NCBI GenBank assembly: GCA_042862465.1
Contig: JASTVH010000014.1
Coordinates: 8,247 to 72,246 of the forward strand
Reading direction: 5' to 3'
Source: JASTVH01 sp042862465
GTDB lineage: Bacteria > Pseudomonadota > Gammaproteobacteria > Pseudomonadales > Oleiphilaceae
Length of the DNA stretch: 64,000 nt
Below the pieces are notes generated by a model. The model searched no databases. It saw only the letters and a list, made by a program, of their open reading frames with translations, and was not told the DNA's origin. Shown piece by piece: positions 26,624 to 34,916 of this stretch. The translations under genes were made by a program, and so were the position numbers. The number at the start of each line of letters is the position of its first letter. Position 1 is the first letter of the stretch.

Positions 26624-28176
26624 CGTCCCCCCTGATTCTGGCCATCGACAACGGCACCCAGAGTGTCCGCGCGCTGCTGTTCAATCTCGACGGGGATCTG
26701 GTGGGCAAGGGCAAGGAGGAAATCGAGCCCTATTTCTCGGCGCATCCCGGCTGGGCGGAACAGCATCCGGACTATTACTGGGAAAGCCTGGGGCGGGCCT
26801 GCGAGAAATTGTGGGCGGACACCGACGCCCAACCCGAGGACGTCACCGCGGTTACGGTCACCACGCAGCGGGGGACAGTGATCAACCTTGATCGTCACGG
26901 CGATCCACTGCGGCCGGCCATCATCTGGCTGGATCAGCGCCATGCTGAGGTCGAAGGTGCCATCCGCGGCCCCTGGGGCTGGGCGTTCAAGCTCCTGGGG
27001 TTGCAGGAGACCATCAAGCGGTTCCGGGAAAACTGCCAGGCCAACTGGATCGCCCAGAACCAGCCGGAGATCTGGAACGAAACCGACAAGTTCGTGCTGC
27101 TCTCCGGCTATCTCAACTACCGCCTGACCGGCAGGATCATCGATTCCACCGGCAGTCAGGTGGGCTACATTCCCTTCGACTACAAGCGCCAGGCCTGGGC
27201 GGGCGGGCGCGATTTCAAGTGGCAGCTGATGCCGGTCAAGGGCAGCCAGCTGCCCGAGCTGGTCCAGCCTGGCGAGAAGATGGGGGAGTTGCAGGATGAG
27301 GCCGCCCGTCACATGGGCCTGCCCGCCGGGCTGCCAGTGATCGCCGCGGCTTCCGATAAGGCCTGCGAGATCCTCGGCTCGGGTGGTAATGCACCGGATA
27401 TCGGCTGCATGAGCTACGGCACCACGGCGACCATCAACGCCAACAATGCCCGCTACGTGGAACCCATCCGGTTCATGCCACCGTATCCCTCGGCGATTCC
27501 CCATCATTATTGCACCGAGGTGATGATCTACCGGGGCTTCTGGATGGTCAGCTGGTTCAAGCGCGAGTTTGGCCAGCGGGAGCAACAGATCGCGGAAGAG
27601 CGGGGGATCCAGCCGGAGGCGCTGTTTGATGAGCTGGTCAACGAAGTGCCACCGGGCTCCATGGGGTTGATGCTGCAGCCCTACTGGTCGCCGGGCGTGC
27701 GCCAGCCGGGGCCGGAAGCGAAAGGGGCCATCATCGGCTTTGGCGACGTCCATACCCGCTCGCACATCTATCGGGCCATTCTCGAAGGGCTGGCCTATGC
27801 GCTGCGTGAAGGCAAGGAGCGCATCGAGAAACGTACCGGGGTCACCATGCAACGGTTGCGGGTGGCCGGCGGCGGTTCCCAGAGCGATGCGGCGATGCAG
27901 CTCACGGCGGACATCTTCGGCCTGCCGGCGGAGCGGCCCCATACCTATGAAACCTCCGGCCTGGGGGCGGCCATCGATGCGGCGGTGGGGATGGGGTATT
28001 ACCCGGATTTCGATACGGCGGTGGAGCGTATGACGCGGGTCGGACAGGTGTTTGAGCCGGATCCCGAAACCCAGGCGCTTTACGATCACCTCTACAAAGA
28101 GGTGTATCAGAACATGTATGGCCGGCTGCAGCCGCTGTATGAGCGGATTCGGCGGATTACCGGCTATCCCCGCTAG
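26620..28176 (+). CDS. FGGY-family carbohydrate (glycerol-like) kinase
   Basis: The 518-residue protein begins with the FGGY ATP-binding loop AIDNGTQSVRALLFN and has the C-terminal GGGSQSDAAMQLTADIFGLP motif. FGGY kinases phosphorylate sugars or polyols; in this operon with G3P dehydrogenase and an AGPS-like enzyme, glycerol or an alkylglycerol is the natural guess, not shown by the sequence. It overlaps the upstream gene by ATGA. Its stop lies only four bases before a duplicated repeat block. Confidence 0.85.
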   Translation: MTSPLILAIDNGTQSVRALLFNLDGDLVGKGKEEIEPYFSAHPGWAEQHPDYYWESLGRACEKLWADTDAQPEDVTAVTVTTQRGTVINLDRHGDPLRPAIIWLDQRHAEVEGAIRGPWGWAFKLLGLQETIKRFRENCQANWIAQNQPEIWNETDKFVLLSGYLNYRLTGRIIDSTGSQVGYIPFDYKRQAWAGGRDFKWQLMPVKGSQLPELVQPGEKMGELQDEAARHMGLPAGLPVIAAASDKACEILGSGGNAPDIGCMSYGTTATINANNARYVEPIRFMPPYPSAIPHHYCTEVMIYRGFWMVSWFKREFGQREQQIAEERGIQPEALFDELVNEVPPGSMGLMLQPYWSPGVRQPGPEAKGAIIGFGDVHTRSHIYRAILEGLAYALREGKERIEKRTGVTMQRLRVAGGGSQSDAAMQLTADIFGLPAERPHTYETSGLGAAIDAAVGMGYYPDFDTAVERMTRVGQVFEPDPETQALYDHLYKEVYQNMYGRLQPLYERIRRITGYPR

Positions 28177-28180
28177 TCTC

Positions 28181-28462
28181 GTAGGTTGGGCTGACGAAGG
28201 AAGCCCAACATGATTCATGCAGGTGGCATCCTGTTGGGCTTCGCAGGCTCAGCCCAACCTACGGTGCATGACTTGCCCCCAACCGTCATACCCGCGCAGG
28301 CGGGTATACAGAGCGGCAAACACTTCAACTGGATGCAAAACGCCCTGGATCCCCGCCTACGCGGGGATGACGGGGGGCGAGTGCGGGGCGAGTGTTCGCG
28401 AACAACGGCGCATCCGCTCGGACATAACGGTTGAGGAGCACTCAGACAGATGGTATCTACGG
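28181..28462. repeat. Duplicated intergenic block, copy 1
   Basis: This 282-base block recurs at 28694-28976 with only a handful of mismatches. It consists of a GTAGGTTGGGC palindrome, a spacer, then a CCCGCGCAGGCGGGTAT...CCCCGCCTACGCGGGGATGACG palindrome, and a tail ending GGTATCTACGG. Short reading frames inside (for example PAQAGIQ and DPRLRGDDG) are translations of the palindrome and not proteins. Confidence 0.95.
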
Positions 28463-28530
28463 CACTGCTGTCCGGGGAAATACAGAAGCCGTGGCTCGTG
28501 GCTTTGGGCCTCCCTTAAGATTGCGGCATG

Positions 28531-28664
28531 GAGCCCCTCGCCCCTCCGTGGGAGAGGGGTTGGGGAGAGGGGGAGCCGGGGCCTGCGCCGGCCGAATCCT
28601 CAACGGGGGCCTATTGGCCCCTCCCCCTCTCCCTGGCCCTCTCCCACGTTGGGGAGAGGGGATG
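28531..28664. repeat. CTCTCCC-type palindromic repeat pair
   Basis: It is a relative of the 21997-22137 element: CCCCTCCGTGGGAGAGGGG hairpin, GGGGAGAGGGGGAGCC, and the mirrored CCTCCCCCTCTCCC...GTTGGGGAGAGGGG. It lies between the two copies of the duplicated block. Confidence 0.8.
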
Positions 28665-28693
28665 TAGGTTCTCACCAGGTGCGACACTAGGGC

Positions 28694-28976
28694 GGTAGGT
28701 TGGGCTGACGTAGGAAGCCCAACATGATTCATGCAGGTAGCATCCTGTTGGGCTTCGCAGGCTCAGCCCAACCTACGGTGCATGACTTGCCCCCAACCGT
28801 CATACCCGCGCAGGCGGGTATCCAGAGCGGCAAACACTTCAACTGGATGCAAAACGCCCTGGATCCCCGCCTACGCGGGGATGACGGGGATCGAGAGCGG
28901 GGCGAGTGTTCGTGAACAACGGCGCATCCGCTCGGACATAACGGTTGAGGAGCACTCAGACAGATGGTATCTACGG
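28694..28976. repeat. Duplicated intergenic block, copy 2
   Basis: This is the second copy of the 282-base block. Differences from copy 1 include gacgAagg/gacgTagg, ggtGgcat/ggtAgcat and tatAcag/tatCcag. It ends one base before the pncB stop codon. The whole gap between the FGGY kinase and pncB (28177-28977) therefore contains only repeats. Confidence 0.95.
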
Positions 28977-28977
28977 G

Positions 28978-30339
28978 TCAAATCTCCAGATTCAGGTGCT
29001 GCAATGTCTCCGTCTGCAGCCCTTTTAGTTCCTCGCCAATGGTCACCGGATAAGCGTCGTTCTCCTCCAGGGCTCGCACCTGATCCGGGAGCCGTGCGAT
29101 GGCATCGCGCGCATTGTCCCGGGCTGTCTTAACATCCGGAATCATATGCTCGAGCACTTCGCCCTGTTCCATGGTCGGCACCAACAGCGCCTCACCCGGC
29201 GCATCGCCGCCGCGCAGGGTAATGAGATCGCCACTGTAGCGTCCGTTGCGGTCGCATTGGCGAAAGACCTGCTTGCGGCCGGGGAATGACTGCTTGCCGG
29301 TGGAGCTTTTCATGGACGGTTCGCCGGCGTACTCCGTCAGCTTGTAGGCCAGTTCCAGGGACGGTGCATCCTCGGCCGCGCCCAGGGCGGTACCGACGCC
29401 GAAGCCGTCGATGGGGGCCTGGTCCCGGACCAGCTTCTGAATCTTGTATTCATCCAGGCCGCTGCTGGCCATGATCTTGATGCCCTTCAGGCCGGCGTCG
29501 TCCAGTATCTTCCGGCAGCGGCGGGCCAGCTCGGCCAGGTCGCCGGAATCCAGACGAATGGCGCCGATGTTGGCTTCGTCATCCTGTTTCAGCCAATCGA
29601 CAATGCCTCGGACGGCGCGCTCGGTGTCGTAGGTGTCCACCAACAGCGTGGTGCCCGGATAGAGCCGCGCATAGGCCTTGAAGGCGGCCATTTCATCGTC
29701 ATGGGCCTGCACGAAACTGTGGGCCATGGTGCCCTTCACGGGCAGGTCAAAGTCCTGACCGGCCAGGATGTTGCTGGTGCCCGCCAGGCCGGCGGTCGCG
29801 TAGGCCCGCACGCCCCGGTAAGCCGCATCGAGGCCGTGCATCCGGCGCATACCGAAATCCACCACCGGCCGGCCCTGGGCGGCTTCCACCAGCCGGACCG
29901 CCTTGGAGGCGATCACGCTTTCCAGGTGCACGTAGTTCATGATCAGGCTTTCGAGAATTTGCGCCTCGATGATGGGCGCTTCCACCTCCAGCAGTGGCTC
30001 CTGCGGGAAGACCGGCGTGCCTTCCGGCAGGGCATGGACATCCCCGGAAAAACGGAACTCGGCCAGCCAGTCCAGAAACGCCGGATCGAACATGTCCAGC
30101 TGACTCAGCCGCTTCAGGTGCTCGCCGCTAAAGCGCAGGGACTGGATGACCCGGGTGATATGCTGTTGGCCGCAGGCCAGCAGGAAGTTGCGGTGGTTCG
30201 GCTTCCTGCGGAAAAACAGGCTGAACGTGGCCCGCTGGTTCATGCCTTCGGACCAATAGGCCTGGGCCATGGCCATTTCATAGAGGTCAACCAGCAGGGG
30301 TAAATCGCTTTCGTGGACTGTCAGCGCGTCTCGAGCCAT
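28978..30339 (-). CDS. pncB: Nicotinate phosphoribosyltransferase
   Basis: The 453-residue protein is a NAPRTase-family member with the N-terminal LLVDLYEMAMAQAYW, the central VDFGMRRMHG segment and IRLDSGDLAELAR. It converts nicotinate and PRPP to nicotinate mononucleotide in NAD salvage. The ATG at 30339 has a GTGAGG ribosome-binding site and lies 7 bases after the pncA stop; an in-frame start 11 codons earlier would overlap pncA. The pair deaminates nicotinamide and recaptures the product. Confidence 0.93.
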   Translation of the reverse strand: MARDALTVHESDLPLLVDLYEMAMAQAYWSEGMNQRATFSLFFRRKPNHRNFLLACGQQHITRVIQSLRFSGEHLKRLSQLDMFDPAFLDWLAEFRFSGDVHALPEGTPVFPQEPLLEVEAPIIEAQILESLIMNYVHLESVIASKAVRLVEAAQGRPVVDFGMRRMHGLDAAYRGVRAYATAGLAGTSNILAGQDFDLPVKGTMAHSFVQAHDDEMAAFKAYARLYPGTTLLVDTYDTERAVRGIVDWLKQDDEANIGAIRLDSGDLAELARRCRKILDDAGLKGIKIMASSGLDEYKIQKLVRDQAPIDGFGVGTALGAAEDAPSLELAYKLTEYAGEPSMKSSTGKQSFPGRKQVFRQCDRNGRYSGDLITLRGGDAPGEALLVPTMEQGEVLEHMIPDVKTARDNARDAIARLPDQVRALEENDAYPVTIGEELKGLQTETLQHLNLEI

Positions 30340-30346
30340 TAAAACC

Positions 30347-30892
30347 TCACTTGATTGCAGAACCGGCTTCACGAAGTTCCTGATAGACCTGCTCCGTCTT
30401 GTCGCTGTCGACGGCCCGGGTGCCGTCGGCGATCAGTTCGACGTTGAATCCTTCCTTGCAGGCGTCCTTGACCGTGGCCTGGACGCAAACATCCAGTGCC
30501 AGACCGAGCACATGCAGTCGCTCGATACCATGGCGCCTGAGGTAACTGCCCAGATCGGTACCATCGAACGCGGAGTAGGCATCTTCATCAAACCGGGTGC
30601 CTTTACTGACACGCACGGCGTCGTCAGGCAATTTCATTTGCGGGTGAAAGGCGGCGCCAGGGGTGTCCTGGACGCAGTGGACAGGCCAGGGGCCGTCGCG
30701 GTCCTGGAAGCTGCAGTGGTCCACCGGGTGCCAGTCCCGCGAGGCGATGATGGGCCAGCCTCGTTGCCCGGCCTGGTCGATCCAGTGGTTCACAACGGGA
30801 ATGATCGCCTCGCTGTCAGGAACGGCCAGCGAACCGCCCTCGCAGAAATCGTTCTGCACATCGACGATAAGCAGTGCATCTTGCGTCGCCAT
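30347..30892 (-). CDS. pncA: Nicotinamidase
   Basis: The 181-residue cysteine hydrolase has the catalytic triad visible as D11 (IVDVQNDFC), K97 (VSKGT) and C136 (LALDVCVQATV). The metal-binding SRDWHPVDH segment holds D53, H55 and H59. It hydrolyses nicotinamide to nicotinate for pncB immediately downstream. The length is typical of the short bacterial nicotinamidases. Confidence 0.93.
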   Translation of the reverse strand: MATQDALLIVDVQNDFCEGGSLAVPDSEAIIPVVNHWIDQAGQRGWPIIASRDWHPVDHCSFQDRDGPWPVHCVQDTPGAAFHPQMKLPDDAVRVSKGTRFDEDAYSAFDGTDLGSYLRRHGIERLHVLGLALDVCVQATVKDACKEGFNVELIADGTRAVDSDKTEQVYQELREAGSAIK

Positions 30893-31022
30893 AGCGCCTC
30901 CCTTATCCCTGTAGCGCCTGTTGACTGTCTGTTACTGAAAAATGTGCGCCTGGGAGGGGGCGAAATCAAGGGGGCTGACTGGAAGAGGGGCGTAACGCTG
31001 CCGGTGGGTGGCTTTCTGTCGC

Positions 31023-31052
31023 CAAAAAAAAAAGCAGATCAAACGATCTGCT
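31023..31052 (-). terminator. Rho-independent terminator, minus strand
   Basis: Read on the minus strand, AGCAGATC, loop GTTT and GATCTGCT are followed by about ten T residues, a strong intrinsic terminator. It lies more than 300 bases after the nearest minus-strand stop codon (31358), so it ends either a long 3' UTR or a separate small RNA. Confidence 0.9.
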
Positions 31053-31200
31053 CTAAGGGAAGAATGATGAAAGCCTGAAACTAAAACCTGTTGGATTCCC
31101 CCCCAAAGAGCGGCGGAGGTACAACTCGGCTCCTCCGCCTTGGGGGATACTACTCAAATCCACGATTAAAAGATTAAGCCCTGGAGCCGGTTAAGTCTGT
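31053..31200 (-). ncRNA. Candidate small RNA ending in the intrinsic terminator
   Basis: In the 465-base gene-free stretch 30893-31357, the minus strand upstream of the terminator can fold a long hairpin: GGCGGAGG pairs with CCTCCGCC, extended by CCCCCAA/TTGGGGG around 31099-31147. No convincing promoter was found. It could equally be a processed 3' UTR of the REC gene. The rest of the stretch holds another GCGGGTGCAG...CTGCACCCGC hairpin at about 31313-31343, close to the REC gene stop. Confidence 0.3.
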
Positions 31201-31357
31201 GCGTAATGGGTGAGGGAGTGTGTGCTTGAGGTGTTGGGGTGTAACGGGAAAGTCGCTGTTTGTTAAAGCGTGTTACACGAGGGGCCGGTTAGGCTTTTTG
31301 ATGGAGGTTGGACGCGGGTGCAGTTGCTTTGGCTGCACCCGCAGCTTTCCGGGGGTG

Positions 31358-32332
31358 TTACGCTTCGTTGGCCAGGGCCTGAGGCGTGGTTTCGGTAATG
31401 ACCCGGGTGTCGTAGGAGCGCATCAGGGCGTTGATGCAGGCCTTTTCCATCGCGGCGGGCGTGGGCGCCTCGTCGTCGTTGCCGTAGATGCACAGGGCGG
31501 TGCCGGCTTCCACGGAGGTGAAGCCCGCGGTGGTCTTGATGGCCTTGTGGTTGATGCCCTCATGAATCCGCTTGAAGGCGCTCGCCGAGCAATGCTCGGG
31601 ATAGGCGAAATGGGCAATGATGGCGAACTGGTTGTCGCTGATCCGGCAGAGGGCGTCCAGCGGGCGGATCAGGTGGGTCAGGCGTCGGCCGATGCCGGTG
31701 GCCAGTTCCGCCATGATGCTCTCGGAGAAGCGGTGCTTGAGCTCCTGCCAGTTGCGGATACCCACGATCACATAGGCCGTGGCGCCACCACGGGATTCCG
31801 TATAGCGCAGTGCTTTTTCCAGCCGGGCCTTGGCATAGCTTTCATTGGCCAGGCCGGTCTCGATGTCGATGATGTTGCGCTGCTCCAGCTCGCGGTTGTT
31901 CTCGATCAGCAGGCGGTTGGCCACCAGCAGGGTATTCTGGCGGTCGGCCATGCGATCGGCGGCGTAGACCCGGGGCAGCAGCTGCTTGCTCATGTCCGAC
32001 TTGTAGATGAAGTCGTCCACGCCGCGGTCAAACGCCTCGGAAAGGGCGCTCACGCTTTCCCGGGCCGTGAGCAGGATCACGTAGGTGTAGTGGCCGAGCT
32101 GCTCGTCCAGCTGGCGGACGCGGTCGGTCATCTCCAGGCCGTCCATGTCCGGCATCAGCCAGTCGGCAATCAGCACGCTGGCCGGGCGTTCTTCCATCAT
32201 GCGCAGGCCTTCCGGCGCGCTGTTGGCTACCCGCACATCGCTGTAACCGGCGTTTTTCAGGGCCCGGCCCACAACGGCGCTACTGAATTTGGCATCGTCA
32301 ACGACAAGAATGGATAACTCGAGGTTCGGCAT
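31358..32332 (-). CDS. Response regulator with degenerate GGDEF domain
   Basis: The 324-residue protein has a complete receiver domain: acidic pair D12-D13, phospho-acceptor D57 (ADWLMPDMDG), T89 and K111. A linker leads to a GGDEF-fold domain (about 150-310) whose signature is SDNQF (232-236), so cyclase activity is unlikely. The I-site motif RPLD (223-226) is kept with the usual five-residue spacing, so it may bind c-di-GMP as a receptor. The start MPNLELSILVVDD fits receiver domains but has a weak ribosome-binding site; MAEAIVVS at 32395 is possible. Confidence 0.8.
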   Translation of the reverse strand: MPNLELSILVVDDAKFSSAVVGRALKNAGYSDVRVANSAPEGLRMMEERPASVLIADWLMPDMDGLEMTDRVRQLDEQLGHYTYVILLTARESVSALSEAFDRGVDDFIYKSDMSKQLLPRVYAADRMADRQNTLLVANRLLIENNRELEQRNIIDIETGLANESYAKARLEKALRYTESRGGATAYVIVGIRNWQELKHRFSESIMAELATGIGRRLTHLIRPLDALCRISDNQFAIIAHFAYPEHCSASAFKRIHEGINHKAIKTTAGFTSVEAGTALCIYGNDDEAPTPAAMEKACINALMRSYDTRVITETTPQALANEA

Positions 32333-32641
32333 ATAACACTGCTTTTTCAGGCGTTTGTTATTATTCGATGCGGAAACGACGATGGCCTCAGCCATTTCAG
32401 GGGGCCTTTTGCGGGCCCTGTTTTTCCTGTTTGCCGGTTGCACCGAAGAGAAGGTTTGAGGGGGCATTATAGCGCAACTGCTTGTCACCGCTGCCCGAAT
32501 TTGCAAAAGTTTGAATCCGGTCCCCGGTCCATTTGCAAAATAGTGTGGAACTGTGACCTTCTTCCATGCGATGTCGATCCTGTGTCGTTTTTTTAACCCC
32601 ATGCGCGACGGGCACGGCCCGTGAATCGAGGAGCTTGATGA

Positions 32642-33124
32642 ATGCCGTCTTTTGATATTGTTTCCGAAGTGGATATGCACGAGATTACCAACGCGGTGGA
32701 TCAGGCCCGCCGGGAGCTGGGTAATCGCTGGGATTTCAAGAACGTCGACGCAGGATTTGAGCACAACGACAACACCATCACCATTGCCGCCGAGCAGGAA
32801 TTCCAGCTGGATCAGCTGGCGGACATGCTACGCATGGCCCTGGCCAAGCGCGGGGTGGATACGCGCACACTGAAAGAGGAGCAGGAATCCCGTTCCGGCA
32901 AGCAGGTCAAGCGGCAGTTCAGTGTCCAGCAGGGTATCGACCAGCCCACCGCCAAGGACATCGTCAAGCGTATCAAGGGTTCCGGGATCAAGGTGCAGGC
33001 CTCCATTCAGGGCGAACAGGTCCGGGTCAACGGCAAGAAGCGCGATGATCTGCAGCAGGTGATCGCCATGCTCAAGGAATCCGACCTGGAGCTGCCGCTG
33101 CAATTCAATAACTTCCGGGATTGA
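32642..33124 (+). CDS. yajQ: YajQ family nucleotide-binding protein
   Basis: The 160-residue product starts MPSFDIVSEVDMHEITNAV and continues with RWDFKNVD, and ends LPLQFNNFRD, exact family landmarks. Members fold as paired ferredoxin-like domains and bind nucleotides; a Xanthomonas homologue is a c-di-GMP effector, which is of interest given the neighbouring c-di-GMP-type proteins. The next gene begins one base after the stop. The 309-base divergent gap upstream contains a repeated ATTTGCAAAA but no assigned site. Confidence 0.93.
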   Translation: MPSFDIVSEVDMHEITNAVDQARRELGNRWDFKNVDAGFEHNDNTITIAAEQEFQLDQLADMLRMALAKRGVDTRTLKEEQESRSGKQVKRQFSVQQGIDQPTAKDIVKRIKGSGIKVQASIQGEQVRVNGKKRDDLQQVIAMLKESDLELPLQFNNFRD

Positions 33125-33125
33125 T

Positions 33126-34598
33126 GTGGCGCAGTCCTCGGTAGACCAGCAGTCCTTCAAAGAAGCGCTCTACGTCTATACCCGCCGCCCCGTTCTGCTG
33201 ATGCTGCTACTGGGCTTCTCGGCGGGCTTGCCGTTGCTTCTGGTGTTCTCGACACTCACCGCCCGATTGTCAGATCTGGGTGTCGAAACGGCGACCATCG
33301 GTTTCTTCAGCTGGCTGGGGATTACCTACTCGATCAAGGTGATCTGGGCGCCCGTTGTCGACTGGTTGCAGATTCCTTTGCTAACCCGGCTCTTGGGACA
33401 GCGGCGCAGCTGGATGCTGCTGGCCCAGGGCGGCATCGCACTGGGACTCTGGCAGATGGCCATTACGGATCCGGTTGAAAACACCACCTGGCTCGCCCTG
33501 TCCGGATTGCTCGTCGCGTTCTCATCGGCGACCCAGGATGTGTCGATTGACGCCTTCAGAATCGAGGCTGCAGAAGCCCGCTTTCAGGCGGCCATGTCCG
33601 CCATGTATGTGTTTGGATATCGCCTTGCGCTGCTGGTAGCCGGGGCCGGTGCGCTCTACATCGCGCAGTTTTTCTCCTGGAGCTGGGCCTACCTGGCCAT
33701 GGCCGCCTTGATGGGAATTGGCGCCTTTGCCGTGTTGGTGGCCAGGGAGCCGCAGGGCCAGCGCCATGAACGGGTACACGAAACGGCGGAAGCCATGGCA
33801 GCGGAAGCGGCCCGTCAACCGCACATGCCGGAATGGGCGGGCAAGCTGTGGGGATGGCTGAAGGTCTCCGTGGTGGCGCCGTTTGTGGATTTCTTCACCC
33901 GTTACGGCAAGTACGCGCTGCCGGTGTTGGTACTGGTGGCGGTTTTCCGCATCTGTGACCTGTCCATGGGGGTCATGGCCAACCCCTTCTATCTCGATTA
34001 CATGGGCTTTAGCAAAGTCGACGTCGCCAACGTGACCAAGGTCTTCGGCTTCATGATGACCATTCTTGGCGCCGGATTGGGCGGTGTTCTGGTGGCTCGC
34101 TTCGGGATTCGGCCGATTCTGCTTGTCGGCGCGATCTCCACGGCGTTGACCAATCTGCTGTTCGTGATGATTGCCCAGTTTCCGGATTCTCTGATGACCA
34201 CGGCCTGGACGTTCAACCTCATGGGGTGGGTGGTCCACGCACCGTTTGATTTGATGGCGCTGGGAATGGTGGTGGGGGCGGACAATCTCAGTGGGGGGCT
34301 GGCCACCGTGGCGTTCATCGCCTGGTTGTCCAGCATGACCAATGTGGATTTCACCGCGACTCAATACGCGCTGTTCAGCTCCCTGATGACCCTGCCGGGC
34401 AAATTCATTGGGGGATTTTCCGGGTTGGTGGTGGAGAGTGCCGGCTATCCGGCCTTTTTCGTGGTGTCGGCTTTCCTGGGTCTGCCCGCCATCCTGCTGG
34501 CCTACTGGGTCTGTCGTCGGGGTAACGATCTGGATGCGATGACCCAGCAGTCAACTGAACCACTGGACCCATCGGAGCATCAGGGCTCCCAGCCATAG
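33126..34598 (+). CDS. AmpG-like MFS permease
   Basis: The 490-residue protein has about 12-14 membrane helices and the AmpG landmarks LLGFSAGLPLLLVFSTL, FFSWLGITYSIKVIWAP and ATQDVSIDAFRIE. AmpG imports anhydro-muropeptides for cell-wall recycling and beta-lactamase induction; the close match in the first half supports the same substrate class but does not prove it. It begins with GTG one base after yajQ. Its 3' end overlaps the convergent alkyltransferase-like gene by 19 bases. Confidence 0.82.
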   Translation: MAQSSVDQQSFKEALYVYTRRPVLLMLLLGFSAGLPLLLVFSTLTARLSDLGVETATIGFFSWLGITYSIKVIWAPVVDWLQIPLLTRLLGQRRSWMLLAQGGIALGLWQMAITDPVENTTWLALSGLLVAFSSATQDVSIDAFRIEAAEARFQAAMSAMYVFGYRLALLVAGAGALYIAQFFSWSWAYLAMAALMGIGAFAVLVAREPQGQRHERVHETAEAMAAEAARQPHMPEWAGKLWGWLKVSVVAPFVDFFTRYGKYALPVLVLVAVFRICDLSMGVMANPFYLDYMGFSKVDVANVTKVFGFMMTILGAGLGGVLVARFGIRPILLVGAISTALTNLLFVMIAQFPDSLMTTAWTFNLMGWVVHAPFDLMALGMVVGADNLSGGLATVAFIAWLSSMTNVDFTATQYALFSSLMTLPGKFIGGFSGLVVESAGYPAFFVVSAFLGLPAILLAYWVCRRGNDLDAMTQQSTEPLDPSEHQGSQP

Positions 34599-34906
34599 CG
34601 GGCGAGGGAAATGCGTCCGTTGCGCACTTCCACCCCTTCCGCCCGCAGCCGCTCGGTCTGCTCCTGGGCCCCGGTCGAGTGCGGCGGGAAACTGATCTTC
34701 CCCTGCGCATTGATGACCCGGTGCCAGGGGAGGCTGTTGCCTTCCGGTAACCGCGAGAGCGTGCGCCCGACAAAACGGGCCAGTCCGGGCAGGGCGGCCA
34801 GCCGGGCGATTTGTCCGTAAGTGGCTACACGGCCCGGCGGAATGCTGTGGACCACTTGCCAGATCGCCTGTTCGCGCGGGTCTATCCCGGGGCTGTCATC
34901 TGCCAT
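34580..34906 (-). CDS. Alkyltransferase-like (ATL) DNA repair protein
   Basis: The 108-residue protein is the MGMT DNA-binding domain alone, with IPPGRVATYGQIA and VGRTLSRLPEGNSLPWHRV. The active-site Cys of MGMT is replaced by Trp61 (PWHRV), the hallmark of ATL proteins. These flip and bind O6-alkylguanine without repairing it and hand the lesion to nucleotide excision repair. It lies 10 bases after the SDR gene on the same strand, a probable two-gene transcript. Confidence 0.92.
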   Translation of the reverse strand: MADDSPGIDPREQAIWQVVHSIPPGRVATYGQIARLAALPGLARFVGRTLSRLPEGNSLPWHRVINAQGKISFPPHSTGAQEQTERLRAEGVEVRNGRISLARYGWEP

Positions 34907-34916
34907 GGGTATTCAC

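Noticed and set aside
24896..28218. Long antisense frames of over 500 codons opposite the GlpD-like and FGGY genes
   Set aside because: High-GC third-position bias creates such shadows; the plus-strand genes have clear motifs and ATGA overlaps.
28210..28915. Small proteins with PAQAGIQ and DPRLRGDDG motifs
   Set aside because: They are translations of the palindromic repeat block, occur in both copies, and have no ribosome-binding site.
31099..31147. Rsm-type small RNA based on GGA motifs
   Set aside because: The GGA triplets lie inside a stem and not in exposed loops, and are too few.
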